Assembly: GCA_022828595.1 (NCBI GenBank)
Contig: JAKGHH010000003.1
Coordinates: 102,385,583 to 102,449,582, forward strand
From: Nelumbo lutea
Lineage: Eukaryota > Streptophyta > Magnoliopsida > Proteales > Nelumbonaceae
Direction: 5' to 3'
DNA: 64,000 nt
Part shown: one piece after another, positions 1 through 26,100 of the stretch
How positions within the stretch are numbered: position 1 is the first letter of the stretch
Layout of the letters: the number at the start of each line of letters is the position of its first letter
Position numbers and translations under genes: made by a program
Notes under the pieces: generated by a model
Databases searched by the model: none
Told to the model about the DNA's origin: nothing
The model's input: the letters and a program-made list of their open reading frames with translations, nothing else

Positions 1-1125
1 TCTTGATCATATCAATGGTAGAGGTTCTAACATTTTGATGGACAATGAAACAAGATGTCTCATTGTTGATAAGTTCATTGGAGTCCTTATCATAAATTTA
101 AATAATTTTCATTAAGTTCTCAAGACCTCTTCTTGAATTGAGGGCAAAAAACCATGGTATCATCTACTGAGAGACTAGGAGTAATTTTGGTGCATCCCCT
201 TGGAAGAGCATAGTAAAAAACAATTCCATTTTGGAAGATACCATTAGGTACTACTAGATATCATGTATGACAATCGAAAGAAGAAATGTCCATCATCTAT
301 ATATTAAGTTGTGTTAGGTTTGAAGGAAAAGCTAGGCCAAAAGGAAGTTCTTCAAACCTCCATTTTGACAATTCTCCCGACACCCCTAGGCACATACCCC
401 TATACAACAAGTGGTAGAAATATTGTCTTGTGGAATTCCAAGTACAAACATCGAGCTCAAGACACAATTGTTCCAAATGCAACATATTTTCTAGGGGGAT
501 CATACACAAATGTTTACTCGGTGTCGAAAGTGTTTTTTTTTTTTTTTATATTATTATTACAACAATTTGCTACAATTATATGTGTAAAATATTATTATAC
601 AATATGAAAATATCATATATTTAATATCTCACACATAAAAACTATAAGGATAAATTGTTGAAACCTCCCTAAAGTTTGGTAGTTGCGATAATCTTACATG
701 AACTTTTTGACATAGTTGCAACTAGATCCCTCTGTTAGAGGCATGAAAAATGTCTAAGATACCCATGCAATTACAATTGATGCTGGTTTTTACAAAAAAA
801 AAAAAATACAAACTTTATAAACAACAAAAACAAAATAAGAGAGTTTAAAGTTGTAGCTTTACCTTTGAGGGATTGATATTAAGGGCAAATTTGGGAAATT
901 TCTTAAAATATCAGTATGGTTTAGGAAATTGAATAGATTTACCCCTACTGTTTACATGTTGTCTTAAAATATCATTAAATTTTCTAACAATTTACCAGTT
1001 TTGCCCCTACCGTTAGCATTCGTTAATGTCCCGTCAAAATCTGCACATTTGACACCATGTGACATGTAAACTTTTTTTTAGAAAACCCAATATTATCTTC
1101 CGTCCATCTTCTTTAAGCCGGGTAA
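1..1125. other. Intergenic DNA, no gene recognised
   Basis: No reading frame here resembles a protein I know; the short frames at 297-624 lack motifs. Positions of about 652-900 hold a dispersed repeat that returns near 62060-62540, described separately. Poly-T and poly-A runs at about 533-547 and 794-806 suggest old retroelement tails but do not prove them. Confidence 0.5.
652..900. repeat. Dispersed repeat, partner copy near 62060
   Basis: The stretch shares long blocks with 62063-62200: a start with GAAACCTC, then TTTTGACATAGTTGCAA, TAGATCCC, GAGGCATGAAAA and ATACCCATGCA, in the same order and orientation. The better copy near 62 kb has inverted ends, so this is probably a decayed non-autonomous DNA transposon. 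No target duplication could be read at this copy. Confidence 0.5.
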
Positions 1126-1455
1126 GAATCACAGCCCATGAGCGGGACCCTCAAGCTCATATCCATTGTTATAATCTTTCTCACCAATGTCTTGGGTATA
1201 TCTTCATCGGTGATTATTTCTTGCCAATTGCACAAGAAACCCACATATGAGCATATTCTCCTAGTTATCAAATGCTTTGTTGTCAGAGCAATCCTCTCCA
1301 CATCTCTAGTCCATGTCCTCCCCAATGTGTTCAGTGTCCTCTCTAATTGTCAAGTCACCAACCATCACCATTTTAAGGACTTCCCATTCTTTGGTTTAGT
1401 CACCTTAATTGGGGCTTTGCTTGCATTGTTGGTGGACGTGACAACCACAACCTAG
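1126..1455 (+). pseudogene. ZIP-family metal transporter, N-terminal fragment
   Basis: A 105-codon frame matches the N-terminal part of plant ZIP (ZRT/IRT-like) zinc/iron transporters. It shows a first membrane segment with FLTNVLGISS, the family signature STSLVHVLP at about residues 54-62, and a following segment FGLVTLIGALLALLVDVT. ZIP proteins normally have eight membrane segments in about 330-370 residues; only about the first three are present. The frame ends at a TAG, and nothing downstream to 2.5 kb resembles the histidine-rich loop or the C-terminal half. Upstream codons in frame do not give a usual signal segment. I infer a truncated gene copy or retained first exon, not a working transporter. 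Confidence 0.6.
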
Positions 1456-4400
1456 AGAAGTGGATTTTGGAATAGAGATGGGAGCGATGTTGTGAAGCAT
1501 CAAAATTGGGTTGCTTTTGTTTCTACATGATAGTCATTGTTACGATTTCTGTTGTGGCATCAGAAGATCCCGATGTTGTTGTTATTGAAAGACCAATCAC
1601 TATTATGATCAAAACCATGGTGAGTTTGTGGATGGTAGGGATGGGTCCAAGGGAAATTGGGCATCGGTGGCCGAAGAGAACCAATACAAGGTGGAGGAAG
1701 ACCGATAGGGTGATGTAGGCGACTATAGAGGTGAATAAAAAAGACTAGGTGGAGCCCCAAGAATGGGCGTGACTCCACCTGAAACCAACGATGACAATAT
1801 GCTCTGACAACAAATAGATGAGGGTTCCCATCCTTGATTGATTTCTTTGGCGGGGTCAAAATGTGTAGAAAAGGGAAAGATTAATCATAGTTACAAGAAG
1901 AATCCTCCCTTGTGTGTTGAAGCATCCAAATTTATTCCTTCAATGTCTTTTACTCTTTTAGTTTATGCTCCTTTGCCTCTTGAAGAAAAAAAAAAAAGAA
2001 TTTGGTGGAGATGTTTGGGACACATAGTTGCTTCAAGTCTTGCAATCTTCAAGCACCTTTCAAGTGATTCAAGCTTCATGAATCGATATGCGTAGCAATT
2101 AAGAAATCTCACCTGTAAAACCTTAACTATTCATAGCTAGTTAAAGTTACTATAGCGACCATAACAATGACCTCTTGAGAATACATTTAAGTTGTTTTGC
2201 TCTTCTGTATGTGGTAACCTTTATATCTTTGGCAGAGGAGTCAGACTGGTTCTTTGGGGGATTTCCTATTGGAATGGGACGCACCTCAATCCCAAGGCAT
2301 GGTTTTGAGGAGGAGATATGACTGGGGGGAAGAGATCGCCATTTAAGCTTTGTTGGGTTCTAATGCTTTTGAAGGAGATGGTTTGCTACAAAAGCAATGT
2401 TAGACAGTGTATAACTTTAGCTCCAATCAGACTAATGTACATAAACATTTTTGTAAATGAATAAAATGCATTGTTGTTTCATGTTTATATTGGTATGCTT
2501 TATCTGTATTACTCTTTAAACTAAACATTGAAGAGGACCCGTGTTAGTTTATAATGTTCTCAGTCATTGGATAGACTTTGAGAGTTTATCTTGACATGGC
2601 TAACATTGGTGTGCTACAAAGTAGTTGGAGCAACTTGTCCCGACTACTAGGGCTAAACTTCAAGCACAATCAGTGGGTGTTCACAAGAAGCACTGAACCT
2701 GGACTAATTTCCAATTATGCGTTGGACCTTTGAGATAAATGGGCAAAACTGAAAAATTATACTTTACCCTATACTTGATTATGGTACTATATTAAGTGTT
2801 GGACTGGGCTATCTTTGATATGCCAATCAGTAAGATCCATCAAGGGTCAAATATTTGGGTATGTTGGGGCAATTTAAAAAAATCACCTGAGTGTGCAATC
2901 ATAGTGATAGGATTGGTCCCTTTGTTAGACAAGGTGAATACCAAGATTTACACTTTCTTTAATTGAAACTTAAACTACCAGTAGTGAATTTAAATTTTGA
3001 TTTTGCAAAATATATTTATATGTACCTATTTTATGAAAAGGGTTTGTAAAAAGTTTTAATCCCGGGATCAATCCGAGCAGAGAGTGTGACACTACGTCTT
3101 GTAACTAGGGGAGAGGTCTTTCCCTGTCGGACAATGTTGTGATCATTATGGGTCAAGAGGTTAAGTGTGAGAGACCATTATAGTGTTGATTACCTAATTG
3201 GCTTTATAGGGTGGCTGAATCCAATTATCATTTAAGTGTAAATGTTGGGCCCAGACTAAGCCCATGTTGATTGGCTCAGGGTTCACTGCCTTGAGCAATG
3301 AATTCAACATAGAGGTGGGGCCAAATCCTCATGGACTTGTGTAAGACCTTTGTGGGGTCCCACACCATAAAATATCAGGCCCAAAGTGGCCATGCAACAC
3401 ATAAAAATGCGAGCCATTAAAGAAAATGGGCCAAAGGCCCAATACTATTGAGATTAGTCAAGCTTTAAAGTGTTTTGGGTTGAAATTGGGCATTGTTTTG
3501 GGTATGGAGCACCTCTTAAGAGGATAATGCTTATATAGTAAAAGAGTCTAAATATAAATTAGATTTGAATAATCTCTTAATTGCATTAGGAGAGTGCTCC
3601 ATATAAGGGGGGTTAAGAGGAAAAGAGCAGGTAGAACTTGTCATTCTCTCTTGCTTTATCCTCTTGTCTCTTACCTTTCATAAACCCTATCACGATATAA
3701 CCATTGCAGTAATTGTTTTTTATTAGTTTTCCTATGAGTTTTTGCAATAAAAAACGTTGGGAAAACCGTGATTATATATTGCATTCGATCAAAGCAAGTT
3801 GGACTGATATTTTTGTTGAACTGTCTTCTCTCGTACACCGCACCATTTTCAGTTGGAGGCTGGTTTTGGGATTGATATTAGGCGTGAACACTCACTGTGG
3901 GAGTTGTGATTTGTGATCTCTATATCAAGTAAAATCAACTTTAATTTTGCTTTCAAATTTGGTATAGTTTAGTGCATGATCAATCTAGAAATTCAGATTT
4001 CGAAATTACCAATGAATCAATTCCCATGTTGGGATTTTTTTTTTTTGAAATTTCACCCAGCCATTTAGGAAAAGTGATGATGATTTGAGTTTTCCATATA
4101 TAATGCCTATGACCACCCATATTTGAGTTGATTAGATTTAGAATATAGAGGCTCCTTATTTGGGTCAAGTTTTGGTTATTAGTTCATTTTCTTGCATTTC
4201 TTGGATTACCAAACTAGAGCAAAACCAATGTTGTGTTTTTGTGTTTGCCATCATCATAGCCCTCCAATGATGCTGAAGGAAAAGAAAAACAGGTGGGTGA
4301 ATAGGGGTGTCTTTGTTTAATTTGAATCATGGGTTTTATCGCCTGAAAAGCCATCGATTGCACTTGGACTTGAATTTCATTAGATGAGTTTTATTTTGAA

Positions 4401-5100
4401 AATTTGGGGAATAGTGAGGGGCAAGTTCTATATTTTATTTTTTCATTAGTTTTTAATGGCAATGTCAATTGTTAGAAAACTTGGGCTACTTTAAGACAAT
4501 ATATAAACAATAAGCGTAAAGTTAGTAAATTTTCTAAACCATAGGGATACTTTAAGAATTTTGCCATTTTGAAAAAGAAACATTGAAAGGGTTTAAAATT
4601 GCAATTAATATTATGAAGAAAAAAATTGAAAAACAAACAATTTAGTCAAAAGTTACATGAGTATTTTGGACATTTGACATGCATGTTGTCGGAGGAGGGA
4701 GAATCTGCTGCGAGGTTTCAACAACAGGCAAAAACTTTGGACGAACTTATGATAACCATACCTCTATATCCAGTGGGCCTTGAATCTTGATGTCCGGATC
4801 ACCTGCCAACAAAATATATTCTTAGAGATTACTAACATTATGTGCGGTATTACATGGAGTTGGTTTGGAACGTATTTCGTTGGCAAGAGATCCCAACTCC
4901 CAACCCACAAACATTCGGGCACATTCGATCTAAAGGCGGTGAAAGAGTTCGCATGAGCGCCCGCCCTACACGCGCTCCACATTACATCCAAACCGTGTAT
5001 TCGAAGCATCTTACCATGAATTACATACGCTGAGATGTGTACGTAAGCGCCACTTTGTACTGACGGCGGGAAATTGTCATCCTCACCGAATAGTTGGCGG
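1456..5100. other. Intergenic DNA, no gene recognised
   Basis: Several short frames occur (for example at 1838-2095 and 3713-3916), none with recognisable domains or support from splice structure. The sequence is AT-rich with homopolymer runs. A stretch at 3060-3970 could be retroelement-derived but I found no paired ends. Confidence 0.4.
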
Positions 5101-5149
5101 GAAATTCCCCTAAAACATTTGGACATTATTACCCCGGCCATTTCAACGT

Positions 5150-5290
5150 ATTTACACCTGCTTGTCCAGTAAATAGTTACGTTTTTGGCTCCTGCCTCTC
5201 CTCCTCTTTCTCTCCTTTACTCCTCTTTCTGCCTTGGTTCTCTCCTGCCCTCCTTCGCTTTCGCCGACGAAACCTTCGATCTGGTAATCC
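5150..5290 (+). promoter_or_regulatory. Pyrimidine-rich leader of the ISWI gene
   Basis: A run rich in CT (about 5190-5245, with CTCCTCTTTCTC-like blocks) lies directly upstream of the ISWI start codon. TC-rich leaders are common at broadly expressed plant genes that lack a strong TATA box, and I see no clear TATA box at the expected distance. The transcription start itself cannot be read from the sequence. Confidence 0.4.
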
Positions 5291-18481
<13,191 letters not shown>

Positions 18482-20100
18482 TATTTATGGGAGGCAACGT
18501 TCAGATTGTTATAACCATATATTTTACTAAATCGAACATATGCATCAAGTAGGATTCTGCCCCAACTAGCGATATCAGGTTCACATACAAGAATCCAGCC
18601 TGGCTGTGGCTTTGTTTTTGGATTGGTGGAAGGACAGTTCCCTTGGTAAAAAGGGTAAACATTTAGGAAGGCAATGTATGTACAAATACTGAAATGAAAT
18701 GATCCATCCACTTTTTTATGTGAGCCTACGTAAACGTAACACAAGCTAGACTAATTTAATCTCTCCAATTTTTTTCTTTTTATTATTTTATTTTGTTGCA
18801 TACACCTTGTCAAAGTAGGATCAAGTAATGCTTCTTCTGTAGTGCTGACCATTTATAAAGGGAAAACACGTGGTTATTGGCCACTCAGGCGAGTTCACAT
18901 CTGGGACGCCCCACAAATGTCCCCACTGCACATCCCCACCTTGTATTGGGGTAATGTTCCCAATAAAAGGTGTGATGTGCTATGGGACATTGTTGTGGGG
19001 TGCGGATGTGAACTCGATCGGGTAAAAGGCATGCATTACACGATATAAACGAGATCACATCTTCCCACAAGGAATCGCCCCAATGTCCCACCGCACATCC
19101 CCGCCGTGTAATGGGAACTCCTGAATCCTGTTAATATATATAACTAACTGTCCGTTTGGGCGAAATAAGAAATACAAGAGACCGAGAAATGTTTTCTTCA
19201 ACTGCGCTACATGGGTAATTAGGTTGTGTTTGGTAACCATTTTTACACTATCTATAAACGCAACGCCAAAGTGCGATCTCATGTGCATTTTTTTTTTTTT
19301 TTAATATCTTATGTCCTACATACATGATGCGATAAACCTCTCATTTCAATGAGGTCAATTAGGGTAGTAGGGTAAGAAGAGAGGTTAATTCAACCATCGG
19401 CATTGCCATGGTCCCATAGTGACAAATGGCATATATGATAAGGGTGCATAAGAGTTCAAGAACTTCCCATAATTGACAAGCACTATTTATGTCATGACCA
19501 TACAAACAAAATCTCATCTCGATACAAAAAAAAAAAAAACTGTACACAACCTAGACTAGACATCTCTCAGTGCAACTGTGCAAGCGGAGGTGCAATGTAA
19601 ATTCATTCCTAATATCAAAGCCGTCCCCCACTTACGGCAATAACAATGATGCTCAAACTTTTCGTATAACCCCAAAAATTGACGGACTGAAATCCATAGA
19701 TAGAGAGATGGAAAAATGGGACACCCATAAGGCCATAACAATCAAACAAATCTGTAATCCACTCCTCTTCCCCCCCACCATTCAATATTTACCCACCACT
19801 AACACCGAAAGTACATACAGAGAATCAGGGATTAAGATATCCTCCTCCTCCTACAATCTTCCTTCAGTACCTTGTGCTTTAGAAGGGCTTCCAATGTGAA
19901 GCTTCCACACTGAATGTTTGTCCTTTGGATTTACCAATGTTCCGAATCAATTCCTCTTCAACTCTACTCTTTTAACTGTAACTGCATAGAAATGATATGT
20001 GGAAGCCACGAGTCAAATTTAGATAAACGTGTGAGAACTATGAGTTGAAAAAAATGCAAGAAGGAATACATAATGGACTTTGATACTTCTCTTATACCTT
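18482..20100. other. Space between the convergent ISWI and kinase genes
   Basis: The ISWI 3' untranslated region must begin here, and the kinase 3' region enters from the right. Apart from a strong foldback sequence at 18892-19021 and one end of a TTTGGTAACC-type MITE near 19220, I see no gene. Short frames in both strands have no recognisable domain. Confidence 0.5.
18892..19021. repeat. Foldback (hairpin) element
   Basis: The left arm starts CGAGTTCACATC and continues through CCCCACAAATGTCCC; the right arm is its inverse, ending GGATGTGAACTCG. The inner parts (GCACATCCCCACC against GGTGTGATGTGC) also pair, so the whole 130 bp can fold into one long imperfect hairpin. A third, incomplete arm follows at 19050-19110. 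It lies about 410 bp past the ISWI stop codon. I could not read a target duplication. Confidence 0.7.
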
Positions 20101-20167
20101 TGAGATCTTAAACTAATGAATGATAGCAAAAGAGAAATTGTTATTTATGCATGACAATGAGGTTACC

Positions 20168-23100
20168 TCAAGGTTTCTCGTTTGTTCCATCAAAGCTACC
20201 CATGGCATTTGCCCGCTTTCTCTCCCTCCAATTCTCACCCCATACTTTTGCCTCTGCAACTGCACGTTCTCTATCAAAATCACGGTTGTAATTCCTTGGC
20301 GTTTCTCTTGCTCTAGTGGCATGGCCAGGGCTGTCTCTTTGAGATTCCTGCTTTTCTAATTCATCCAAGCCCCACTTGCGCCCAGATCCGCCGCTGGTTT
20401 CCCCCCTGCCAACATCTGCACCGAAGCTCATGCCTCTGCCAAGGTCTCTCTGTCTGAAATCAGGTGAATTCTGGTGCGGAGATTGGGAACCATGTCGGCC
20501 GATACGTCCAACCTCATCTTGGCTCTCGGGCCCACCGCTGAGGTTCCTTCTTTCGTTTCTGTCCCTTGTAGCAGATGAACCAATCCTGTTGCTCTGTGCA
20601 ATGGCTGCATTTGGGTCATATGTTTGGGAAGCCAAGTATGAAAGTGCAGTCACAACATCTCCTATGAGAGGCCTTGTGGCAGCTTGCTCTTGCAAACACA
20701 TGGCAGCAACAGCAAGGGCCTGGTAAAGTCCTCTCATAGGATAACGTCCTTGCAATAGTGGATCAGCCATCTTGGGGAACTTCCTGCGATCCTTGAATAG
20801 CGGTCTTGCCTGGAGAAAATGGCAAAAGAATATTCTTTTTGGAAACGTAACCAGGGCATTAACAAACAACAAAATTCGGCAGTATAGAAATAAGGGAAAA
20901 GAAAAAACAGAGAGAAACATTACCCATGCAACAAGATTATGCTCTCCGGGTGCCCGGGTGTTGTCAATAGCCTTCCTGCCTGTGATAAGCTCAAGGAAGA
21001 CAACACCAAAGCTGTAGACATCAGACTTCAGAGTGAGTTGGCCAGTCATAGCATACTCAGGAGCACAATACCCATATGTTCCCATCACTCGTGTGGAGAC
21101 ATGAGTCTTGTCACCCACAGGACCCAATTTTGCAAGCCCAAAGTCTGACAACTTTGGGTGGTACCCCTCATCAAGCAGGATGTTTGATGACTTAAAGTCC
21201 CTGTAAATGACAGGTGGATTTGCTTTATCATGCAAGTACTCCAAGCCCTTAGCTGCCCCGGCTGCAATTTTCATCCTTGTATTCCAGTCCAGAGGTTCCT
21301 TGTCTGGGGGAAGATCTGGAAACAGGAGAATCTCATTTTAGTTGATTTTCAACTGCTACACTCACCTCCTTCGAACTTTTAGAAAATGTAACAAGTGAAC
21401 TTTAGAATTTTATTTAAGAGAGATAACTTATAAATGCAAAGAGCCAACCAAGTCCAACAGTGATGTTGATTCAGTGGCACTTGCGCCATAATATACTGCC
21501 ACAAGAAAATATCAGAGTTGAATCATCTTCAACAAGATAATCTAGTTGACCAATTACATTTGGCTTACCTCTGGCACCAATAAATAGAGCAGGGAAGTAT
21601 AATTCATAAAGGTTTTTAACCCTAAAGATATTTGGAGAACATAAACTTTTAATTAATCCAATAGTAGAAATTGTAATTGACATAGATGGTTCAATCATGT
21701 TTATGTTCCTTTATTTTATCTTTTGGTTGAATATACCCAAAGAGGAATGATGTTAAAGGAGTTTGGCTGTTTCTACAGTTCCATTAACATTGTCACTCCT
21801 TTTATATGCAACCAAACACAACCTATGTGGACTCCTCAGATTGTGTCCTCATGGTCTTTCACTCTGGTTCACTTGTTTCAAGAAGCGGCACATTGAGAAC
21901 CAGTACAGATCATATGATTACCAACTCCTTCATAGGAGTTAAATGTTGTCAAATATGCTACTGTCATATGGGTGTAGAACCATAGGGAAACACTTGAATA
22001 ATAAACTTGAAAATTGTCTTGTTTGAAGGGCCATTAATGTAATTGATGGGAAATTTCAACAAGTGGAGAATCCAGTAATGATCTTTTTTTTCCTCCATTT
22101 GTCTATGTCTCTATGATGATACGACCTCTGGAAATTCTAATCATCTGAGTTTGGGTTGGCACTGGGCAAATGGAGGAGTGACACAGAGGAAATTAAGGTG
22201 GGAAACAGACGGATCTTCAAAAATGTTTTGGTTTAATAACAGATCCCCCTAAAAAAGAGTTTCATATAGCATCATGAGATAGGATTACTTTATATGGTTT
22301 AATGGAGGCTAATTTGGTAACTTAGCTCCTTAACTCCTTTAGGGATTGGAGGGGCCACAAAAGATAAAGCTGAAAACATAATCTGGCTTTGAGCGGGTAA
22401 ACTAGGGAGAGCTGATTCATATGAATACTGTCACGACTTCCAATTTCTCTTGATTAAAGGCAATTATGAGAATGCTATTTGATAGGTTTGGGAGGAATAA
22501 TTGCAAATAGTCTTTCATGCCATCAAGATGTCACTGCATCTGATATCTTGTGGTCCTGGTTTTAGACAGATTACTAAAGATTATAATGAGATTACTGAAG
22601 GGTTAGGTCAGATTTCAATGGGGATAAAATGAAAAAGGGGTCTCCTTCCCATTATACTATTTTGTTTTAATGAAGGGGCTAATGGGTTAGCTAGAGGGAC
22701 TCCTTTTTGATGTTTTCATGCCCATTCTATACTACTTACTATGCCAGTTTTTGCATCAACAAAGTCCTTCTATTTGTCTTCTTCTGTTATATGTGGAATT
22801 AGAAAACTTTATTAATGTCTACACAAAAATGAAGAGTTATACAACAAAAGGCTAAAGTCAATTTACACTTCATAGTATACGACCCTCTGCACCCTAAAGA
22901 TTGGGCCAATTATAGACAGAATCTCTACCCGTACAATCTTTGAAGTCCTTTAGAACTAAGGATCATTCTAGCAAAAAAACCATTATTGTCCATTCAAAGA
23001 CACATCAAAAGCATTTCTTGACTAACACATATAGACCTGTTCATAGGCTGGGCTTGGGTTCAGGCTTTGCCAAAATTTGAATGGGCTGGCCTGAAGCACC

Positions 23101-26100
23101 ATAAATCTGAGCCCAACAAGCTGCCCATGAACAGGTCTAACCACATATACTGTTGTTATTTCTCTCGGAATATCTAGCAAATAGTGTAAGGGATTATGGA
23201 TAAAATAAAAAAACCCTACCACCTATTGACACCATGGGATAAGGTAGCATCACTTTTCTCATCAATGGGGGGCAAGAGCAAAAGATCTGGAATAAGGATA
23301 AAGAAAAAAAACAGAGGAGGTGGTAGACAAAATAAATTAGTATTTTATCAACTCTTCTGAAGATTTGCACATAGCACAACAGTTTTGGAACTGCATCCCT
23401 ATATTACTTAGATGATGGTTATTGGGCACATTATTTAAAAGACCTTTGACCCATGTTTCTGCATCATTTTCATGAATCCTTTTTGTTGTTCTGTTTGGAG
23501 TAGCTGGTCAAGTCAATGATGTTGAAGGCAGAGACGCAGAGTTGATTCTTGACAGTAACTTTGGTGATGGATCTAAAGAATAGCTATCAGAATGGTGCAA
23601 TGCTCTAATTCCCTATATATCACTTTGAGATGTTTAACCTCTGGGAATTATTATCTTCCCAAGTACCCTATGCCCTAATTCTCTTAAAGGCATCAAACTG
23701 GTCTTGTGAGCATCTTTTTAAAAAGCATAAATGTTCAAATTGCTCTGAGTGCTTAGAAATGGCTACCAAATCAAGTTCATTGAAAAGTGAAGAAATACCA
23801 TAAAAGTATTCTACTAGTTCAATAAGCATTGCTATGTCTTTAGCTCTGAAGCTCATGTTTAGCTGCTGCAAAGTTCTCCCATCCTTCTACTGCAACACCA
23901 TATATTTGGCATGCTTTAAAAAGCAAGTAATGAGCTGCTAATAAACTTAACATAGATAAAATCATTTTGAAATAGAAAGCAGAAATTTCAAATTCTCACA
24001 TAAATTCGTAATTCGTGTTGCTTATTTGTACGTTAACCATGCTACAGCAAGAGCTGTCATCACTAATTCCAAGTTACAAACCTCTAAATTTTGAATGAGA
24101 TTATGCAAGTGGACCATAAACATGGGAATGAATGGCATTTCAAAGACTCCCAAATATTAAAAAAAAAAAAAAACAAGGAAATGATCTAGAACAAACTGCT
24201 CTCCTGGTACTCAGAAACATGTAGAAGATCAAGTAACTAGCTAGCAACAAAATTAACATAAATTAAAAGCTATTTGAAATAGCTAGGCAGAAATTTCAAA
24301 TTCTCCCATATATTAGCATTCATCATATTATTTTTTTTGACACTGCCAATCATGTTACAGTAAGAAATCTTACCACTGATTCCAATTTCAAAATCCCCAA
24401 AATTTTGAAAATGATATTGTGCAAATAGAGGGGCCACAGATGAAGATTTATTTATTTTCTCCCTTTTCTCAAGTTCCATGAACATTTTTCTAACATGCTC
24501 CCCTCCACTTGAAGAAGCGGTCCCTGTTTTCCAGTCTTTATCAACCACTCTCTGAAGATCCATTTTCTTGACTGCCTTATAGATTTGATCCAGAATTTCA
24601 GGAGCATGTCCAACTTCCAACCTTTATTTCATTATCCACTAATGTTTTTGCATCCAATAGAGTCTTATTGCTTGCTATTAAAGCCCTTCAAATACCCCAA
24701 TTATAATTAATGTTGGTCATGCAGAATACCTTTTTTTTACAAAGTTTCAAATATGCTGAATTTGTTGCATATTCTTAAATTGTATGCGAAACAGGCAATC
24801 CTGGGAACAGATAATCCAGGAGAATATAAAGTTGCTTCATGGTGTTTGGCTGGTGAAAGGCTTTTCCAAGTGGGGAGAATCCTATGGCACTTAACTCTGT
24901 TTGCAGCATGTTGGACAATGAAAGGAGCAAAATTCCAGAATTATTGATTAAAAAGGCCATCTGGAGGAAAGAGTAGTAGGAAAATACAATGCTTCATCTT
25001 TTCTGAGCCTCTGTTCTTTTGGATTTTGTGGATCTTTTGATTCAACATTTTTTGTAACTTCAAAAAAAGAATGTGGCAGAAATGACAATGTTAAGATGGA
25101 TGAATGGAATAACTAGAAAGGATAGGATCATAAATGAACTTGTTCAAAGGAACCTAGGAGTAGCTCCAAAAAGATATAAAATGAGGGAATGTAGACTAAG
25201 ATGGATCTTTCATGTGCCGAGGTCATATACAGAACCAATAAGGAAAAAGAAAAAAGATCTGTTACAAATTGAAGGGGCTAGAAAATCTAGGGGCAAACTG
25301 AAAAGGAAATGGGTTGAAGCAGTGAGAAGTGATTTAAAGGTCCAACGGATATGGTAATGGTACTGACTAGAACAGTGGCAGAATAGGATTCATGTAGTGT
25401 ACCCTATATAGTTGGGAAAAGGCTTGGGTGATGATGATGATGATGATGATGGACAAAGCAACATTTTCTAGATATTTTGTACTAGATGTATTATTTTGTA
25501 CATAATACCATGAGGACCATAGAAAGCCTTATGAAATCAGACATTTGGGTCCATTTATTGTTTTTTTTCTCCTGTTTTGTGATATAATACCACTGGCAGT
25601 CTAGCACACCATTCACTAAAAAAATGCCTACTTTGTATAACGAGTCCTATTCATAAATAACTATGGTTGAGTATAATAGGCAAGAATTAATACATATATA
25701 CTTGACCAAATTATTCGGATTCTTGTTTGAACATCCAAAAATATATTCTAAAAGGACCTCTTCTTAAGATTAGATAAGATCCCCTTTCAGGATAAAGATA
25801 GAACTATTGAATATGTCAAACTTTTGAATTTTCATGATCCTTTGACAAAAACGATATAAGAATTAGCCTGTGCATGCACAAAGCTTACAACTATGTTATA
25901 ACATAGATTTCAACTACTGCATAGATGGTTATGAAGCCTAACCATGTAAGTGGTCCTCCAAAGATCCCAATGGCATGTACTCATAAACAAGGAGGCGTTG
26001 ATCCCCATCAGCACAGTAACCAATCAAGTTGACAAGGTTGGGATGGTGTAAGAGGCTGAGCATGAGAACTTCCACCAAGAATTCTCTATTTCCTTGAAGG

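Larger units (their letters stand above)
21316..25942 (-). other. Long third intron of the kinase gene
   Basis: This 4.6-kb intron separates the P-loop/lysine exons from the exon holding the catalytic and activation loops. It contains a 108-bp hAT-type MITE at 23032-23139, an RTE-type LINE 3' end at about 25073-25451, and otherwise AT-rich sequence in which I recognise nothing. Short frames such as those at 23668-23871 and 24270-24620 have no known domain. Confidence 0.75.

Noticed and set aside
4764..5141. 125-codon frame on the minus strand upstream of the ISWI gene
   Set aside because: There is no recognisable domain. A fragment around CTGCCAACAAAATA recurs near 29620, pointing to repeat DNA and not a gene.
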